DNA from: Flavobacteriaceae bacterium
Lineage (GTDB): Bacteria; Bacteroidota; Bacteroidia; Flavobacteriales; Flavobacteriaceae
DNA length: 64,000 nucleotides
NCBI GenBank assembly: GCA_030683815.1
Contig: JAUXPJ010000011.1
Coordinates: forward strand, 1-64,000
Reading direction: 5' to 3'
Shown in pieces: positions 35,758 through 44,605 of the stretch (its first letter is position 1; each line of letters starts with the position of its first letter). Made by a program: the position numbers and the translations under genes. Under the pieces are notes generated by a model. It did no database searches, was not told the origin of the DNA, and saw nothing but the letters and a program-made list of their open reading frames with translations.

Positions 35758-37446
35758 ATGGAGGAAGACAAAAAACCGCTTAATTTTTTAGAGCAAATTA
35801 TTGAAGATGATTTAGCCGGTGGATTAGACCGCTCTCAATTGCGTTTTCGTTTTCCGCCAGAGCCCAACGGCTATTTACACATTGGTCATGCCAAATCTAT
35901 TTGCCTTAATTTCGGTTTGGGATTAAAATATAAGGCGCCGGTAAATTTGCGTTTTGATGATACCAATCCGACCAAAGAAGAACAGGAATATGTAGATGCT
36001 ATAAAAGAAGATATCAATTGGTTGGGTTTTAATTGGGCTCATGAATTGTATTCTTCTGATTATTTTCAACAATTATATGACTGGGCTGTACAACTTATCA
36101 AAGAAGGAAAAGCTTATATAGACACTCAATCATCCGAAGAAATTGCACAACAGAAGGGTACTCCGACACAAGTTGGAACAAATAGTCCGGGAAGAAATAG
36201 AAGTATTGAAGAAAATTTGGAGTTGTTTGAGAAAATGAAAAATGGCGAATTTGCAGAAGGAACGCATGTTTTACGCGCCAAAATTGATATGACTGCGCCT
36301 AATATGCATATGCGCGACCCAATTATGTACCGCATTTTAAACGCTTCTCATCACCGTACTGGAAATAAATGGAAAATATACCCAATGTACGATTGGGCGC
36401 ACGGAGAATCAGATTATATAGAACAAATTTCACATTCTATTTGTACACTTGAATTTGAAGTACATCGCGAGTTGTATGATTGGTATTTAAACCAAATTTA
36501 TGATGCAAAAAAAATCAGACCCAAACAAAGAGAATTTGCGCGTTTAAACTTGAATTATACGGTCATGAGCAAGCGCAAATTACTGCAATTGGTCAATGAA
36601 AAACATGTAAATGGTTGGGACGACCCAAGAATGCCTACAATCTCCGGCTTGCGAAGACGCGGTTATACGCCGGCATCTATCCGAAACTTTAGCGAAATAA
36701 TTGGCGTGGCAAAACGCGAGAATTTAATTGATGTTTCGCTTTTGGAGTTTTGTATTCGCGAAGATTTAAATAAAACCGCTCCGAGAATTATGGGCGTTAT
36801 TGACCCCATAAAATTGGTGATTACCAATTATCCTGATTCAAAAGAAGAATGGTTGGAGGCAGAAAATAATCCAGAAGATGAAAGTGCGGGAACACGCAAA
36901 GTGCCATTTTCTAAAGAACTTTATATTGAAAGAGAAGATTTTAAAGAAGAAGCCCATAAAAAATTCTTCAGATTATCTATTGATAAAGAAGTTCGGTTAA
37001 AAAATGCCTATATCATCAAAGCTACGGATGTTGTAAAAGATGAAAACGGAATTATCACCGAAATTCATGCCACTTACGATACCGATAGTTTAAGCGGAAG
37101 CGGCACCGAAGCCAGTCAACGAAAAGTAAAAGGAACTTTACATTGGGTTACTGTTAAACATGCCCTCAAAGCCGAAATACGGCTTTATGATCGTCTATTT
37201 ACTGATGAAGCGCCCGATGCTCAAAAAGATATTGATTTTAAAGAATTTATCAATCCGGATTCGCTGAAAATAGTAAATGGTTTTGTTGAACCAAGTTTGA
37301 GAAGCGCCAAAATCGGGAATCGTTTTCAATTTCAAAGATTGGGCTATTTCTGTGTTGATAAAGATACCGATTCAGAAAATTTAGTTTTTAACAGAACGGT
37401 AACTTTAAAAGATACTTGGGCTAAAATTAGTGCAAAAGAAAATTAA
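35758..37446 (+). CDS. glnS: glutaminyl-tRNA synthetase
   Basis: 562 residues, the normal length of bacterial GlnRS. HIGH box in FPPEPNGYLHIGHAKSI (residues about 30-46), KMSKS-like VMSKRKLLQL near residue 270, and the two-lobed C-terminal anticodon-binding domain (TDVVKDENGIITEIHATYD, GTLHWVTVKHAL). It is specific GlnRS rather than GluRS, as judged from the PEPNGYLHIGHAK motif. Single gene with its own promoter. Confidence 0.97.
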   Translation: MEEDKKPLNFLEQIIEDDLAGGLDRSQLRFRFPPEPNGYLHIGHAKSICLNFGLGLKYKAPVNLRFDDTNPTKEEQEYVDAIKEDINWLGFNWAHELYSSDYFQQLYDWAVQLIKEGKAYIDTQSSEEIAQQKGTPTQVGTNSPGRNRSIEENLELFEKMKNGEFAEGTHVLRAKIDMTAPNMHMRDPIMYRILNASHHRTGNKWKIYPMYDWAHGESDYIEQISHSICTLEFEVHRELYDWYLNQIYDAKKIRPKQREFARLNLNYTVMSKRKLLQLVNEKHVNGWDDPRMPTISGLRRRGYTPASIRNFSEIIGVAKRENLIDVSLLEFCIREDLNKTAPRIMGVIDPIKLVITNYPDSKEEWLEAENNPEDESAGTRKVPFSKELYIEREDFKEEAHKKFFRLSIDKEVRLKNAYIIKATDVVKDENGIITEIHATYDTDSLSGSGTEASQRKVKGTLHWVTVKHALKAEIRLYDRLFTDEAPDAQKDIDFKEFINPDSLKIVNGFVEPSLRSAKIGNRFQFQRLGYFCVDKDTDSENLVFNRTVTLKDTWAKISAKEN

Positions 37447-37498
37447 ATTATTGGTTTATTTATTGTAAATTAGTGGGAATTAATTAACTGATATACTT

Positions 37499-37717
37499 AT
37501 GAGAGCAATTTTTATATTACTGATGATGGTTTTTACCTTGTCAACAACCAGTTCATGTATTGTACACCTCGGACATAGACCTCCGCAAGGAGTAGTAGTG
37601 GTTAAAACCAGACCGGCTCAATACCAAGTTATAAGGGTACAAGGCAAAAAATATTATCATTGGAATAATAATCACTATCAAAGAGTTCGTGGCGGTTATA
37701 TTTTGGTGCGATTGTAA
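37499..37717 (+). CDS. small secreted basic protein, unknown
   Basis: 72 residues. Signal-like N-terminus (IFILLMMVFTLSTTSSC) followed by a short basic and aromatic mature part (RPPQGVVVVKTRP, KKYYHWNNNHYQRVRGGYI). The Cys at about 20 could be a lipidation site, but the preceding residues are atypical. I recognise no family. 52 bases after glnS, possibly co-transcribed with it. Confidence 0.6.
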   Translation: MRAIFILLMMVFTLSTTSSCIVHLGHRPPQGVVVVKTRPAQYQVIRVQGKKYYHWNNNHYQRVRGGYILVRL

Positions 37718-37843
37718 ACTAAAAAACAACGTCTAAAGTGTGATTTTTTGATAACTATTTTGTTTTGAACTCTTTGTTTACAATGTTTTAAGAACCATTT
37801 CCAGTTCAAACATATAATCGCGTTTATCAACATGCATATTAAA

Positions 37844-37869
37844 AAAAGCACCTCCTAAGAGATGCTTTT
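37844..37869 (-). terminator. terminator after superoxide dismutase
   Basis: Hairpin AAAAGCACCTC - CTAA - GAGATGCTTTT (one mismatch) 23 bases past the SOD stop. The flanking A run gives a T run on the minus strand; it may also serve the plus-strand small gene. Confidence 0.75.
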
Positions 37870-37891
37870 CCAACATTACAACTTTAACCGA

Positions 37892-38500
37892 CTACTTACT
37901 TTCAACATATTTTTTTGAAACAACTTCCCAATTTATTAGATTGAAAAAGGCGTTTATATAATCTGGTCTTCTATTCTGATAATTTAAATAATAAGCGTGT
38001 TCCCAAACATCAATTCCTAAAATAGGAGTACATCCACAACCAACTCCAGGCATCAACGGATTATCTTGATTTGGAGTGGCACAAACGGTTAATTCACCAT
38101 CCTTTTGAACACATAACCAAGCCCATCCTGAACCGAATTGAGTTGCAGCTGCTTTTGAAAAAACGTCTTTAAAATTTTCAAATGATCCAAAAGAAACATC
38201 AATAGCTTTTCTCAAATCTCCATTTGGTTTTCCGCCACCATTCGGGCTCATAACATCCCAATATAAATTGTGATTAAAAAATCCGCCACCATTATTTCTT
38301 ACGGCTTTATTATTCATATCCAAACCTGAAAGAATAGATTCGATAGAATTTCCTTCAAGTTCAGTGCCTTCAATAGCAGCATTTAGATTATTGGTATATG
38401 CTTGGTGGTGTTTAGTATGGTGAATTTCCATGGTGCGAGCATCAATATAAGGTTCTAAAGCATCGTACGCATAGTTTAATTTTGGTAATTCAAATGACAT
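37892..38500 (-). CDS. superoxide dismutase (Fe/Mn)
   Basis: Converts superoxide to oxygen and peroxide; cytoplasmic. 202 residues from [17 protein letters not shown], the classic Fe/Mn-SOD start; a 14-codon upstream extension to 38542 is not family-like. Metal ligands appear in [16 protein letters not shown] (first His), NHNLYWDV (second His) and [12 protein letters not shown] (Asp and His). Iron versus manganese cannot be decided safely. Own promoter with TATCTTTG at 38524-38531. Confidence 0.96.
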   Translation of the reverse strand: MSFELPKLNYAYDALEPYIDARTMEIHHTKHHQAYTNNLNAAIEGTELEGNSIESILSGLDMNNKAVRNNGGGFFNHNLYWDVMSPNGGGKPNGDLRKAIDVSFGSFENFKDVFSKAAATQFGSGWAWLCVQKDGELTVCATPNQDNPLMPGVGCGCTPILGIDVWEHAYYLNYQNRRPDYINAFFNLINWEVVSKKYVESK

Positions 38501-38523
38501 GATATAATTGTTTATTGTTGGCT

Positions 38524-38531
38524 CAAAGATA
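38524..38531 (-). promoter_or_regulatory. -7 promoter element for superoxide dismutase
   Basis: Minus-strand TATCTTTG matches TAnnTTTG, 23 bases before the ATG at 38500; it supports that start over 38542. Confidence 0.45.
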
Positions 38532-38605
38532 ACGAACAGCAATACTAAATTATTATAGCCGTAATTGAATATTCTTATTGGAATATCGTTTAATCTTATA
38601 CTAGA

Positions 38606-39628
38606 TTAATAATTGGCGTCATCTGGGTATTGACCCATAAATTCATTGGCTTTTTTTACCATGTTTTTGCTGCCACAAAAAAACGGAACGCGCTGATGTA
38701 ATGATGTTGGCTGAATATCCATTATTCTGCGATATCCATCAGAAGCAGCGCCTTTAGCTTGTTCTGCTATGTATGCCATTGGGTTTGCTTCATAAAGTAA
38801 TCGAAGTTTGCCTTTTGGGGCTTTTGTACTTGTAGGATAAATATAAATCCCGCCTTTAATCATATTTCGATGAAAATCGGAAACTAGAGAACCAATATAA
38901 CGAGAGGTATATGGACGATCTCCTTCTTCTTTTTGACAATATTTGAGATAATCTTTTACACCCTGTGGAAAATGAACGTAGTTACCTTCATTAATAGAAT
39001 AAATAACACCATCTTTTGGATATTGCATATTTGGATGTGACAAATAAAATGTTCCGATAGCCGGATTTAAAGTAAATCCATTAACTCCATATCCGGTAGT
39101 ATAAACCAACATAGTCGAGGTGCCATAAACTACATATCCGGCAGCCACTTGCTGACTTCCTTTTTGTAAAAAATCAATTTCTTGAACAGGAGTTCCTGTG
39201 GGTGTTACTCTTCTATAAATAGAAAAAATAGTTCCTACAGAAACGTTTACATCGATATTAGAAGATCCATCAAGAGGATCCATCAACACCACATATTTAT
39301 TATTATTATCATTATTTTTACCTTTGATGGTGATATAATTATCATCTTCTTCACTGGCAATTCCGCAAACAATTTCTCTGTTGATGAGTGCCTGCATAAA
39401 AACTTCATTGGCGTAAGCATCCAATTTTTGTTGTTGTTCACCTTGAACATTAACAGTGTTTGTAGCGCCTAAAATATCAACTAAACCAGCTTTGTTAACT
39501 TCATAATTAACAACTTTTGCTGCTAATCTTATTGAGTTGATAAGTTTAGATAATTCACCAGAGCTATATTGAAAATCAGTTTGTTTGTCAATTATAAATT
39601 CTCCTAAAGTGATATGTTTTTCTTTCAT
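38606..39628 (-). CDS. fbp: class I fructose-1,6-bisphosphatase
   Basis: Gluconeogenic enzyme hydrolysing fructose-1,6-bisphosphate. 340 residues from [19 protein letters not shown]. Metal site [26 protein letters not shown] near residue 115 and the sugar-phosphate loops [17 protein letters not shown] and GGIYIYPT. The open frame reaches 23 codons further upstream (39697), but that part is hydrophobic and not family-like. Divergent from the GNAT gene. Confidence 0.96.
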   Translation of the reverse strand: MKEKHITLGEFIIDKQTDFQYSSGELSKLINSIRLAAKVVNYEVNKAGLVDILGATNTVNVQGEQQQKLDAYANEVFMQALINREIVCGIASEEDDNYITIKGKNNDNNNKYVVLMDPLDGSSNIDVNVSVGTIFSIYRRVTPTGTPVQEIDFLQKGSQQVAAGYVVYGTSTMLVYTTGYGVNGFTLNPAIGTFYLSHPNMQYPKDGVIYSINEGNYVHFPQGVKDYLKYCQKEEGDRPYTSRYIGSLVSDFHRNMIKGGIYIYPTSTKAPKGKLRLLYEANPMAYIAEQAKGAASDGYRRIMDIQPTSLHQRVPFFCGSKNMVKKANEFMGQYPDDANY

Positions 39629-39664
39629 TTTGAGCGATATGATGATGATGTATGCAAATATCGT

Positions 39665-39672
39665 TAAATTTG
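39665..39672 (+). promoter_or_regulatory. -7 promoter element for the GNAT gene
   Basis: TAAATTTG matches TAnnTTTG, 17 bases before the ATG at 39690, inside the longer open frame; it supports the shorter start. Confidence 0.42.
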
Positions 39673-39689
39673 TCCAAAAATCTATAAAA

Positions 39690-40217
39690 ATGAGCATTGT
39701 AATACGCGAAGGGAAAAAGGAAGATATGCCTGCGGTTTTAAATCTAATTCAAGAACTTGCCACTTTTGAAAGAGAACCAAATGCGGTTGTTGTAACTGTT
39801 GATGATTTGGTGCGCGACGGTTTTTCTGATTATCCTTTATTTCAAACATTTATTGCAGAATATGAAGGTGAAATAGTTGGAATGGCGTTATTTTACAACA
39901 GATATTCTACCTGGAAAGGAAAAACAATTCATTTAGAAGATTTAATTGTAAAAGAAAGTAAAAGACAATTCGGAATTGGAAAAGCACTTTACGATACCGT
40001 ATTAACATATGCGGTTAAAGAAAAAGTAAGAAGAGTTGAGTGGGTAGTTTTAGATTGGAATACACCCGCAATCGATTTTTATATAAAAAGTGGTGCCCGT
40101 ATTTTAAGTGATTGGGAAACAGTTCAAATGAGTGAAGAAAATTTGGCTAAATATGTAAAAAGTATATCAAATGAAATAGTCGGGTTAAAAAAAACACAAT
40201 TGCGAAGCAATCACTGA
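39690..40217 (+). CDS. GNAT family N-acetyltransferase
   Basis: About 175 residues from [20 protein letters not shown]. Acetyl-CoA site [18 protein letters not shown] (the Q/RxxGxG/A motif, here RQFGIG) and the later [19 protein letters not shown] helix. It resembles spermidine/diamine acetyltransferase-like members, substrate unproven. The last residues KKTQLRSNH are encoded by the start of a dispersed repeat (40193 on), so the original C-terminus may have been replaced. Confidence 0.9.
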   Translation: MSIVIREGKKEDMPAVLNLIQELATFEREPNAVVVTVDDLVRDGFSDYPLFQTFIAEYEGEIVGMALFYNRYSTWKGKTIHLEDLIVKESKRQFGIGKALYDTVLTYAVKEKVRRVEWVVLDWNTPAIDFYIKSGARILSDWETVQMSEENLAKYVKSISNEIVGLKKTQLRSNH

Positions 40218-40387
40218 ACACAAAAGCAAATAACATTTAGTGAAGTAAACTTTGATTCAGCAATTTTAATCAATCCGGAGAAACGCAAGTTCATGAATAC
40301 CAAAAAGAAAATTAAAAACGAATAAACAATTTCATATATTGTCCCAATATATCGGGATGACAAAAAAACAATAAATATCTACTACAT
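40193..40387 (+). repeat. dispersed repeat before aspartate kinase, copy 2
   Basis: Counterpart of 14279-14422. It shares CACAATTGCGAAGCAATCAC, the block GAATACCAAAAAGAAAA and a looser match to the start codon. It covers the GNAT stop codon and the 170-base leader of aspartate kinase. An extra hairpin CCCAATATATCGGGA lies at 40343-40357. Confidence 0.6.
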
Positions 40388-41638
40388 ATGAAAGTATTTA
40401 AATTTGGAGGAGCGTCTGTAAAAGATGCTGAAGGCGTTAGAAATATTACCAAAGTGCTACAACAAGAAGGCTGTGACCAAACGGTAGTTGTCATTTCTGC
40501 AATGGGAAAAATGACAAATGCTTTAGAAGAAGTGGCTAAATCCTATTTTAATCAAACCAAAGAATTAGCTCAAAATATAAATTTTATAAAAACATATCAC
40601 GAAAATATTATTGCTGAATTATTTGGTGAAAATGCCGTTAATACACTTAATGATATTGAACTTTTTTATATAGAAATGAGCGGATTTATGATGATGAATA
40701 AATCAACCGACTATAACTATATCTACGATCAAATTGTAAGTTACGGAGAGTTGATTTCTACTAAAATAGTAAGTAATTATCTCAATAATTTTGGTATCGA
40801 AAATCAATGGATTGACGTTCGAAATTTTATTAAAACCGATAAAAATTACCGTGATCCAAAAATAAATTGGAAAGTTACACAAGAAAATATTTCCAACAAT
40901 TTAAATATTGATAAACTTACCATAACGCAGGGCTTTTTAGGATCAACAGAACATGGATTGACCACAACTTTGGGTCGGGAAGGATCTGATTATACCGCCG
41001 CTATTTTTGCCTTTTGCCTAAATGCAGCAAGTGTGACTATTTGGAAAGATGTCCCTGGTGTTTTAAATGCCGACCCACGCTATTTTGATGAGGTAGAATT
41101 ACTCTATCAAATTTCTTATACCGAAGCCATAGAAATGGCTTTTTATGGAGCCTCTGTAATCCATCCAAAAACGCTAAAACCATTAGAAAATAAAAGTATT
41201 CCATTGTTTGTTCGTTCCTTTATTGACATCCATAAAAAAGGGACTTCCGTAAGTAAAGGAACAATATTGGAACCTTTTGTGCCTTGTTATATAGTGAAGA
41301 AAAACCAGATTTTAATTTCTATTTCTGCACTTGATTTTTCTTTTATGGTAGAGCACAATATCAGTGATATATTTAAACTTTTACATGATTTTCAGTTAAA
41401 AGTAAACATGATACAAAATTCTGCTATTAGTTTTTCTGTTTGTGTGGATGATAATTTTAACAACTTTGAAAAATTGCTGAATGAATTAAAGTTGAAATAT
41501 TTAGTTAGTTTTGATACAGATTTAACTCTTTTTACAATTCGTCATTTTGATGAAAAATCGCTTAAAAAAGTAGAAGAAAACAGAGAAGTTTTATTAAAAC
41601 AATTAAATAAAGAAACAGTTCAAATCGTTGTGAAATAG
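40388..41638 (+). CDS. aspartate kinase (monofunctional)
   Basis: Phosphorylates aspartate for lysine, threonine and methionine synthesis. 416 residues. Kinase domain with KFGGASVKDAEGV at the start, VVVISAMGKMTNAL, GREGSDYTAAIFAF and VTIWKDVPGVLNADPRYF; a C-terminal ACT-type regulatory part follows from about residue 300 (ISISALDFSFMVEHNI). No homoserine dehydrogenase is attached. It follows a leader containing a repeat also found before tyrS; the acyltransferase gene begins 29 bases downstream. Confidence 0.95.
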   Translation: MKVFKFGGASVKDAEGVRNITKVLQQEGCDQTVVVISAMGKMTNALEEVAKSYFNQTKELAQNINFIKTYHENIIAELFGENAVNTLNDIELFYIEMSGFMMMNKSTDYNYIYDQIVSYGELISTKIVSNYLNNFGIENQWIDVRNFIKTDKNYRDPKINWKVTQENISNNLNIDKLTITQGFLGSTEHGLTTTLGREGSDYTAAIFAFCLNAASVTIWKDVPGVLNADPRYFDEVELLYQISYTEAIEMAFYGASVIHPKTLKPLENKSIPLFVRSFIDIHKKGTSVSKGTILEPFVPCYIVKKNQILISISALDFSFMVEHNISDIFKLLHDFQLKVNMIQNSAISFSVCVDDNFNNFEKLLNELKLKYLVSFDTDLTLFTIRHFDEKSLKKVEENREVLLKQLNKETVQIVVK

Positions 41639-41667
41639 AAATTGTATTTTTTATAAAAAAGATTAAA

Positions 41668-43470
41668 ATGAAATTAGTCACCTCTAAAGAAATTGCGAAA
41701 GCTATTAAGTTTGATAATTATGGTTTGTTTGGAAGAATGGTAGGGTGGATTCTTTTGAAAGCTTTACGCATTTCAACTATTAATAAAGTTTATCAAAAAC
41801 ATAAACATTTAAAAGACTTAGAATTTTTAAATACTGTTCTTGATGATTTTAAAATTAAATTTGATATTCCAGAAGAAGATTTAAAAAGAATTCCCAAAGA
41901 AGGGGCTTTTATTTCGATTTCTAATCATCCATTGGGCGGAATTGATGGCGTTTTACTCTTAAAATTGATGTTAGAAAGCCGAGCCGATTTTAAAATCATC
42001 GGAAACTTTTTAATTCATAAAATTGAACCTCTTCGGCCGTTTGTATTACCCGTAAATCCTTTTGATGAATATGAAAATCATTCAAGTTATTGTGGCTTAA
42101 AAGCTGCGATTTCACATGTTCAAAACGGAAATTCCTTGGGAATATTTCCTGCCGGAGAAGTTTCTACCTATAAAGACGGACAATTAATTATCGATAAACC
42201 ATGGAATGAAAGAACGGTAAAACTCATCAGAAAATTAAATGTTCCGGTAGTTCCAATTTATTTTCATGCAAAAAACAGTTGGTTATTTTATGTGTTATCT
42301 AAAATCAATGATAAACTAAGGACAGCCAAATTACCGTCAGAATTACTGACTCAAAAAAATAGAATTATCAAGGTAAGAATAGGAAAACCAATTTCTGTTA
42401 AAGAACAAAATGAATTAACCGGTTTTAATGAGTATTACGAGTTTCTGCGCAAGAAAACATATATGTTGGCACAACCTTATCATAAAAAAATAAATTTATT
42501 CAGAAGACCAACCATCAAAATCCCCGGACTTAAAAAACTACCAAAAGACATCGTAAAACAAGGAAGTGTATATGAAATGATTTATGAAATTGAATTGTTA
42601 AAAAAAACGGATGCTCGATTGTTAGAAAGTAATAATTACGAAGTCTATTTTGCAAAAAGTGATCAAATTCCTTCTATTATGTATGAAATTGGCCGATTGC
42701 GAGAAATCACATTTAGAGAAGTGGGCGAGGGAACTAATGAATCTATCGACATTGACCAATACGACACTTTTTACCATCATTTAATTTTGTGGGATAGAGA
42801 AGCTCATAAAATTGCGGGCGCTTACCGAATGGGATTAGGTGAAGAAATCTATAAAAAATTCGGAATCGAAGGTTTTTACGTACACTCACTTTTCCGATTA
42901 GACCCCGAATTATATGAAATGATGTCACATACCATTGAAATGGGCAGGGCGTTCATTATCAAAGAATATCAACAAAAACCGATGCCCTTATTTTTACTTT
43001 GGAAAGGAATTGTACATGTAACATTGCGCTATCCAAATCATAAATTTTTAATGGGAGGCGTGAGTATCAGCAACAAATTCTCCGATTTTTCAAAATCGCT
43101 GATGATTGAATTTATGCGGTCTAATTATTACGATCCGTTTATTGCGCAATTCGTTCGACCCAAAAAAGAGTACAAAGTAAAACTGAAAGACGTAGATAAA
43201 GATTTTGTTTTTGACGCTACCAAAGCCGACTTAAATAAGTTTGATAAAATTATTGAAGAAATTGAACCCGGCGCTTTGCGATTACCAGTGTTAATTAAAA
43301 AGTATGTAAAGCAAAATGCCAAGTTGGTTGCTTTTAATGTAGATCCCGCTTTTAACAATGCCATCGATGGTTTAATGTATATCCGCGTGGCAGATTTGCC
43401 CGAAAGTACCGTAAAACCGGTATTGGAAGAATATCAAGCCGAGTTGGAAAAGAAGTGTAAAGATGCTTAA
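41668..43470 (+). CDS. two-domain acyltransferase: PlsC-like plus GNAT/OlsB-like hemolysin family
   Basis: 600 residues. The N-terminal half is lysophospholipid-acyltransferase-like: ISISNHPLGGIDGVLL carries the catalytic His and Asp, here five residues apart rather than the usual four, and FPAGEVSTYKDG is the phosphate-binding motif. From about residue 300 a GNAT-like domain of the OlsB/COG3176 hemolysin type follows (IGRLREITFREVGEGTNES, KIAGAYRMGLG, GRAFIIKEYQ). OlsB plus PlsC-type OlsA activities make ornithine or other aminolipids, so one polypeptide for both steps is a reasonable inference. Confidence 0.88.
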   Translation: MKLVTSKEIAKAIKFDNYGLFGRMVGWILLKALRISTINKVYQKHKHLKDLEFLNTVLDDFKIKFDIPEEDLKRIPKEGAFISISNHPLGGIDGVLLLKLMLESRADFKIIGNFLIHKIEPLRPFVLPVNPFDEYENHSSYCGLKAAISHVQNGNSLGIFPAGEVSTYKDGQLIIDKPWNERTVKLIRKLNVPVVPIYFHAKNSWLFYVLSKINDKLRTAKLPSELLTQKNRIIKVRIGKPISVKEQNELTGFNEYYEFLRKKTYMLAQPYHKKINLFRRPTIKIPGLKKLPKDIVKQGSVYEMIYEIELLKKTDARLLESNNYEVYFAKSDQIPSIMYEIGRLREITFREVGEGTNESIDIDQYDTFYHHLILWDREAHKIAGAYRMGLGEEIYKKFGIEGFYVHSLFRLDPELYEMMSHTIEMGRAFIIKEYQQKPMPLFLLWKGIVHVTLRYPNHKFLMGGVSISNKFSDFSKSLMIEFMRSNYYDPFIAQFVRPKKEYKVKLKDVDKDFVFDATKADLNKFDKIIEEIEPGALRLPVLIKKYVKQNAKLVAFNVDPAFNNAIDGLMYIRVADLPESTVKPVLEEYQAELEKKCKDA

Positions 43471-43481
43471 TTGTTTGTTTT

Positions 43482-43613
43482 GGGCGTTTCCCCCGATGCA
43501 GAAAAATGATGTTAGACACTAATCACATTTTTCACAATCAGGGGTCGGACTTTTGGTTTCAATCTTTTAGCTCATACCTCACCAAAAGGATTTTCACTGC
43601 AATCCCTAACGCG
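43482..43613. repeat. structured intergenic element with complementary ends
   Basis: About 130 bases bounded by GGGCGTT and AACGCG, with inner hairpins (AAAGGATT-AATCC and a longer one pairing with AATCTTTT). From memory, similar GGGCGTT...AATCCCTAACGC elements recur between genes in many flavobacteria; I cannot confirm that here. No open frame. Confidence 0.45.
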
Positions 43614-43630
43614 ATATTCGATGATATTTT

Positions 43631-43689
43631 TCTACCCAAATTCCATCCCTAAAGAGATTTAAATTGTACAATTTTTTAAATAAAATTTA
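43631..43689 (+). repeat. flanking direct repeat, left copy
   Basis: About 58 bases starting TCTACCCAAATTCCATCCCT and running into GATTTAAATT(G)TACAATTTTTT. It recurs in the same orientation at 44486-44546 on the other side of the transposase gene with few changes, so the transposase unit lies between two direct copies. Confidence 0.75.
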
Positions 43690-43754
43690 TTGGTAATGTA
43701 CTTGATATTTGGATAACATTCAATTGAAAATATTGATGTTTTTCACTATTAAAA

Positions 43755-43858
43755 CAGTCCCGTAGGGACGACATTTGAGTAGGATATTTGGGTACAAATG
43801 TTGATGAATTTTACCATTAAAAAAATCCCGTAGGGATGACATTTGGGTATACATTAAA
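43755..43858 (-). repeat. two REP-like palindromes downstream of the transposase
   Basis: Two copies (about 43755-43785 and 43824-43853) of TCCCGTAGGGA(C/T)GACATTTG(A/G)GTA. They are inverted relative to the copies in the 52-bp array upstream of the gene. The palindromic core is TCCC-GTA-GGGA. Confidence 0.75.
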
Positions 43859-43860
43859 TC

Positions 43861-44322
43861 TTAAATCGGGGCTTTGAAAATATAACGTTCATCATAATCA
43901 ATTTCAAAAATCTTCAAAAAATCTAAATATTCTTCTTTAAATGATTTTGAATTGTGATGTGTTTCTTGGCTCTTAATATAATCGATAACTTTATTAACAT
44001 GAGATTTAGAATAGGAAAATGCGCCATATCCTTCTTGCCATTCAAATTTTGATTTTAGAAATTTCTTTTCGTTTATCCATTTAGAAGAGTTTGCTTTAAC
44101 AACTTGCATTAACTCTGACACAGATTGAGTGGGTCTCATTCCTACAAAAATATGAATATGGTCAGGCATGCCGTTTATTGCTAATAATTTATGATTATTT
44201 GATTTTATAATCCCTGAAATATACTGATATAATTCTTCTTTCCATTCACTGTTTAACAAGCCAGCGCGGAATTTTACTGCGAAAATAAATTGAATATGAA
44301 TTTGTGTATATGTATTTCCCAT
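43861..44322 (-). CDS. IS200/IS605-type Y1 transposase (TnpA), REP-associated
   Basis: 153 residues, the size of single-domain Y1 HUH transposases. The HUH pair is in MPDHIHIFVGM and the catalytic Tyr probably in GYGAFSYSKSH; the start NTYTQIHIQFIFAVKFR is family-typical. No TnpB partner is present. Palindrome-bearing repeats lie on both sides: a 52-bp tandem array upstream and inverted copies downstream, as in REP-associated tyrosine transposase systems. The gene appears intact. The ATG lies only 8 bases from the repeat array, so its promoter must be inside the repeats. Confidence 0.92.
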   Translation of the reverse strand: MGNTYTQIHIQFIFAVKFRAGLLNSEWKEELYQYISGIIKSNNHKLLAINGMPDHIHIFVGMRPTQSVSELMQVVKANSSKWINEKKFLKSKFEWQEGYGAFSYSKSHVNKVIDYIKSQETHHNSKSFKEEYLDFLKIFEIDYDERYIFKAPI

Positions 44323-44329
44323 TTTTATT

Positions 44330-44605
44330 TCTACCCAAATGTCATCCCTACGGGACTTGATTGATTTCTATATCCGTTTTTTCTACCCAAATTCCATCCC
44401 TACGGGACTTGATTGATTTCTATATCCGTTTTTTCTACCCAAATTCCATCCCTACGGGACTTGATTGATTTCTATATCCGTTTTTTCTACCCAAATTCCA
44501 TCCCTAAAGGGATTTAAATTACACAATTTTTTGAAAAATAAAATTATGTATTTCTCATTTTTATATCATCCATACGGGACTTAATTGATTTCTATATCCT
44601 TTTTT
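44330..44605 (+). repeat. 52-bp tandem REP-like array upstream of the transposase
   Basis: Three full 52-base units begin at 44330, 44382 and 44434, with a fourth partial at 44486 that runs into the flanking direct repeat (to about 44546), and a degenerate fifth at about 44551-44605. Each carries ATCCCTACGGGACT with palindrome TCCC-TAC-GGGA and the tail GATTGATTTCTATATCC. The first unit differs by having GTCATCCC, matching the inverted copies downstream. Units two and three are essentially identical, so the amplification is recent. Confidence 0.88.

Noticed and set aside
43631-44605. Possible CRISPR array (regular 52-bp repeats)
   Set aside because: The repeats abut with no unique spacers, the unit carries a REP-type palindrome, and the neighbour is a Y1 transposase and not cas genes.
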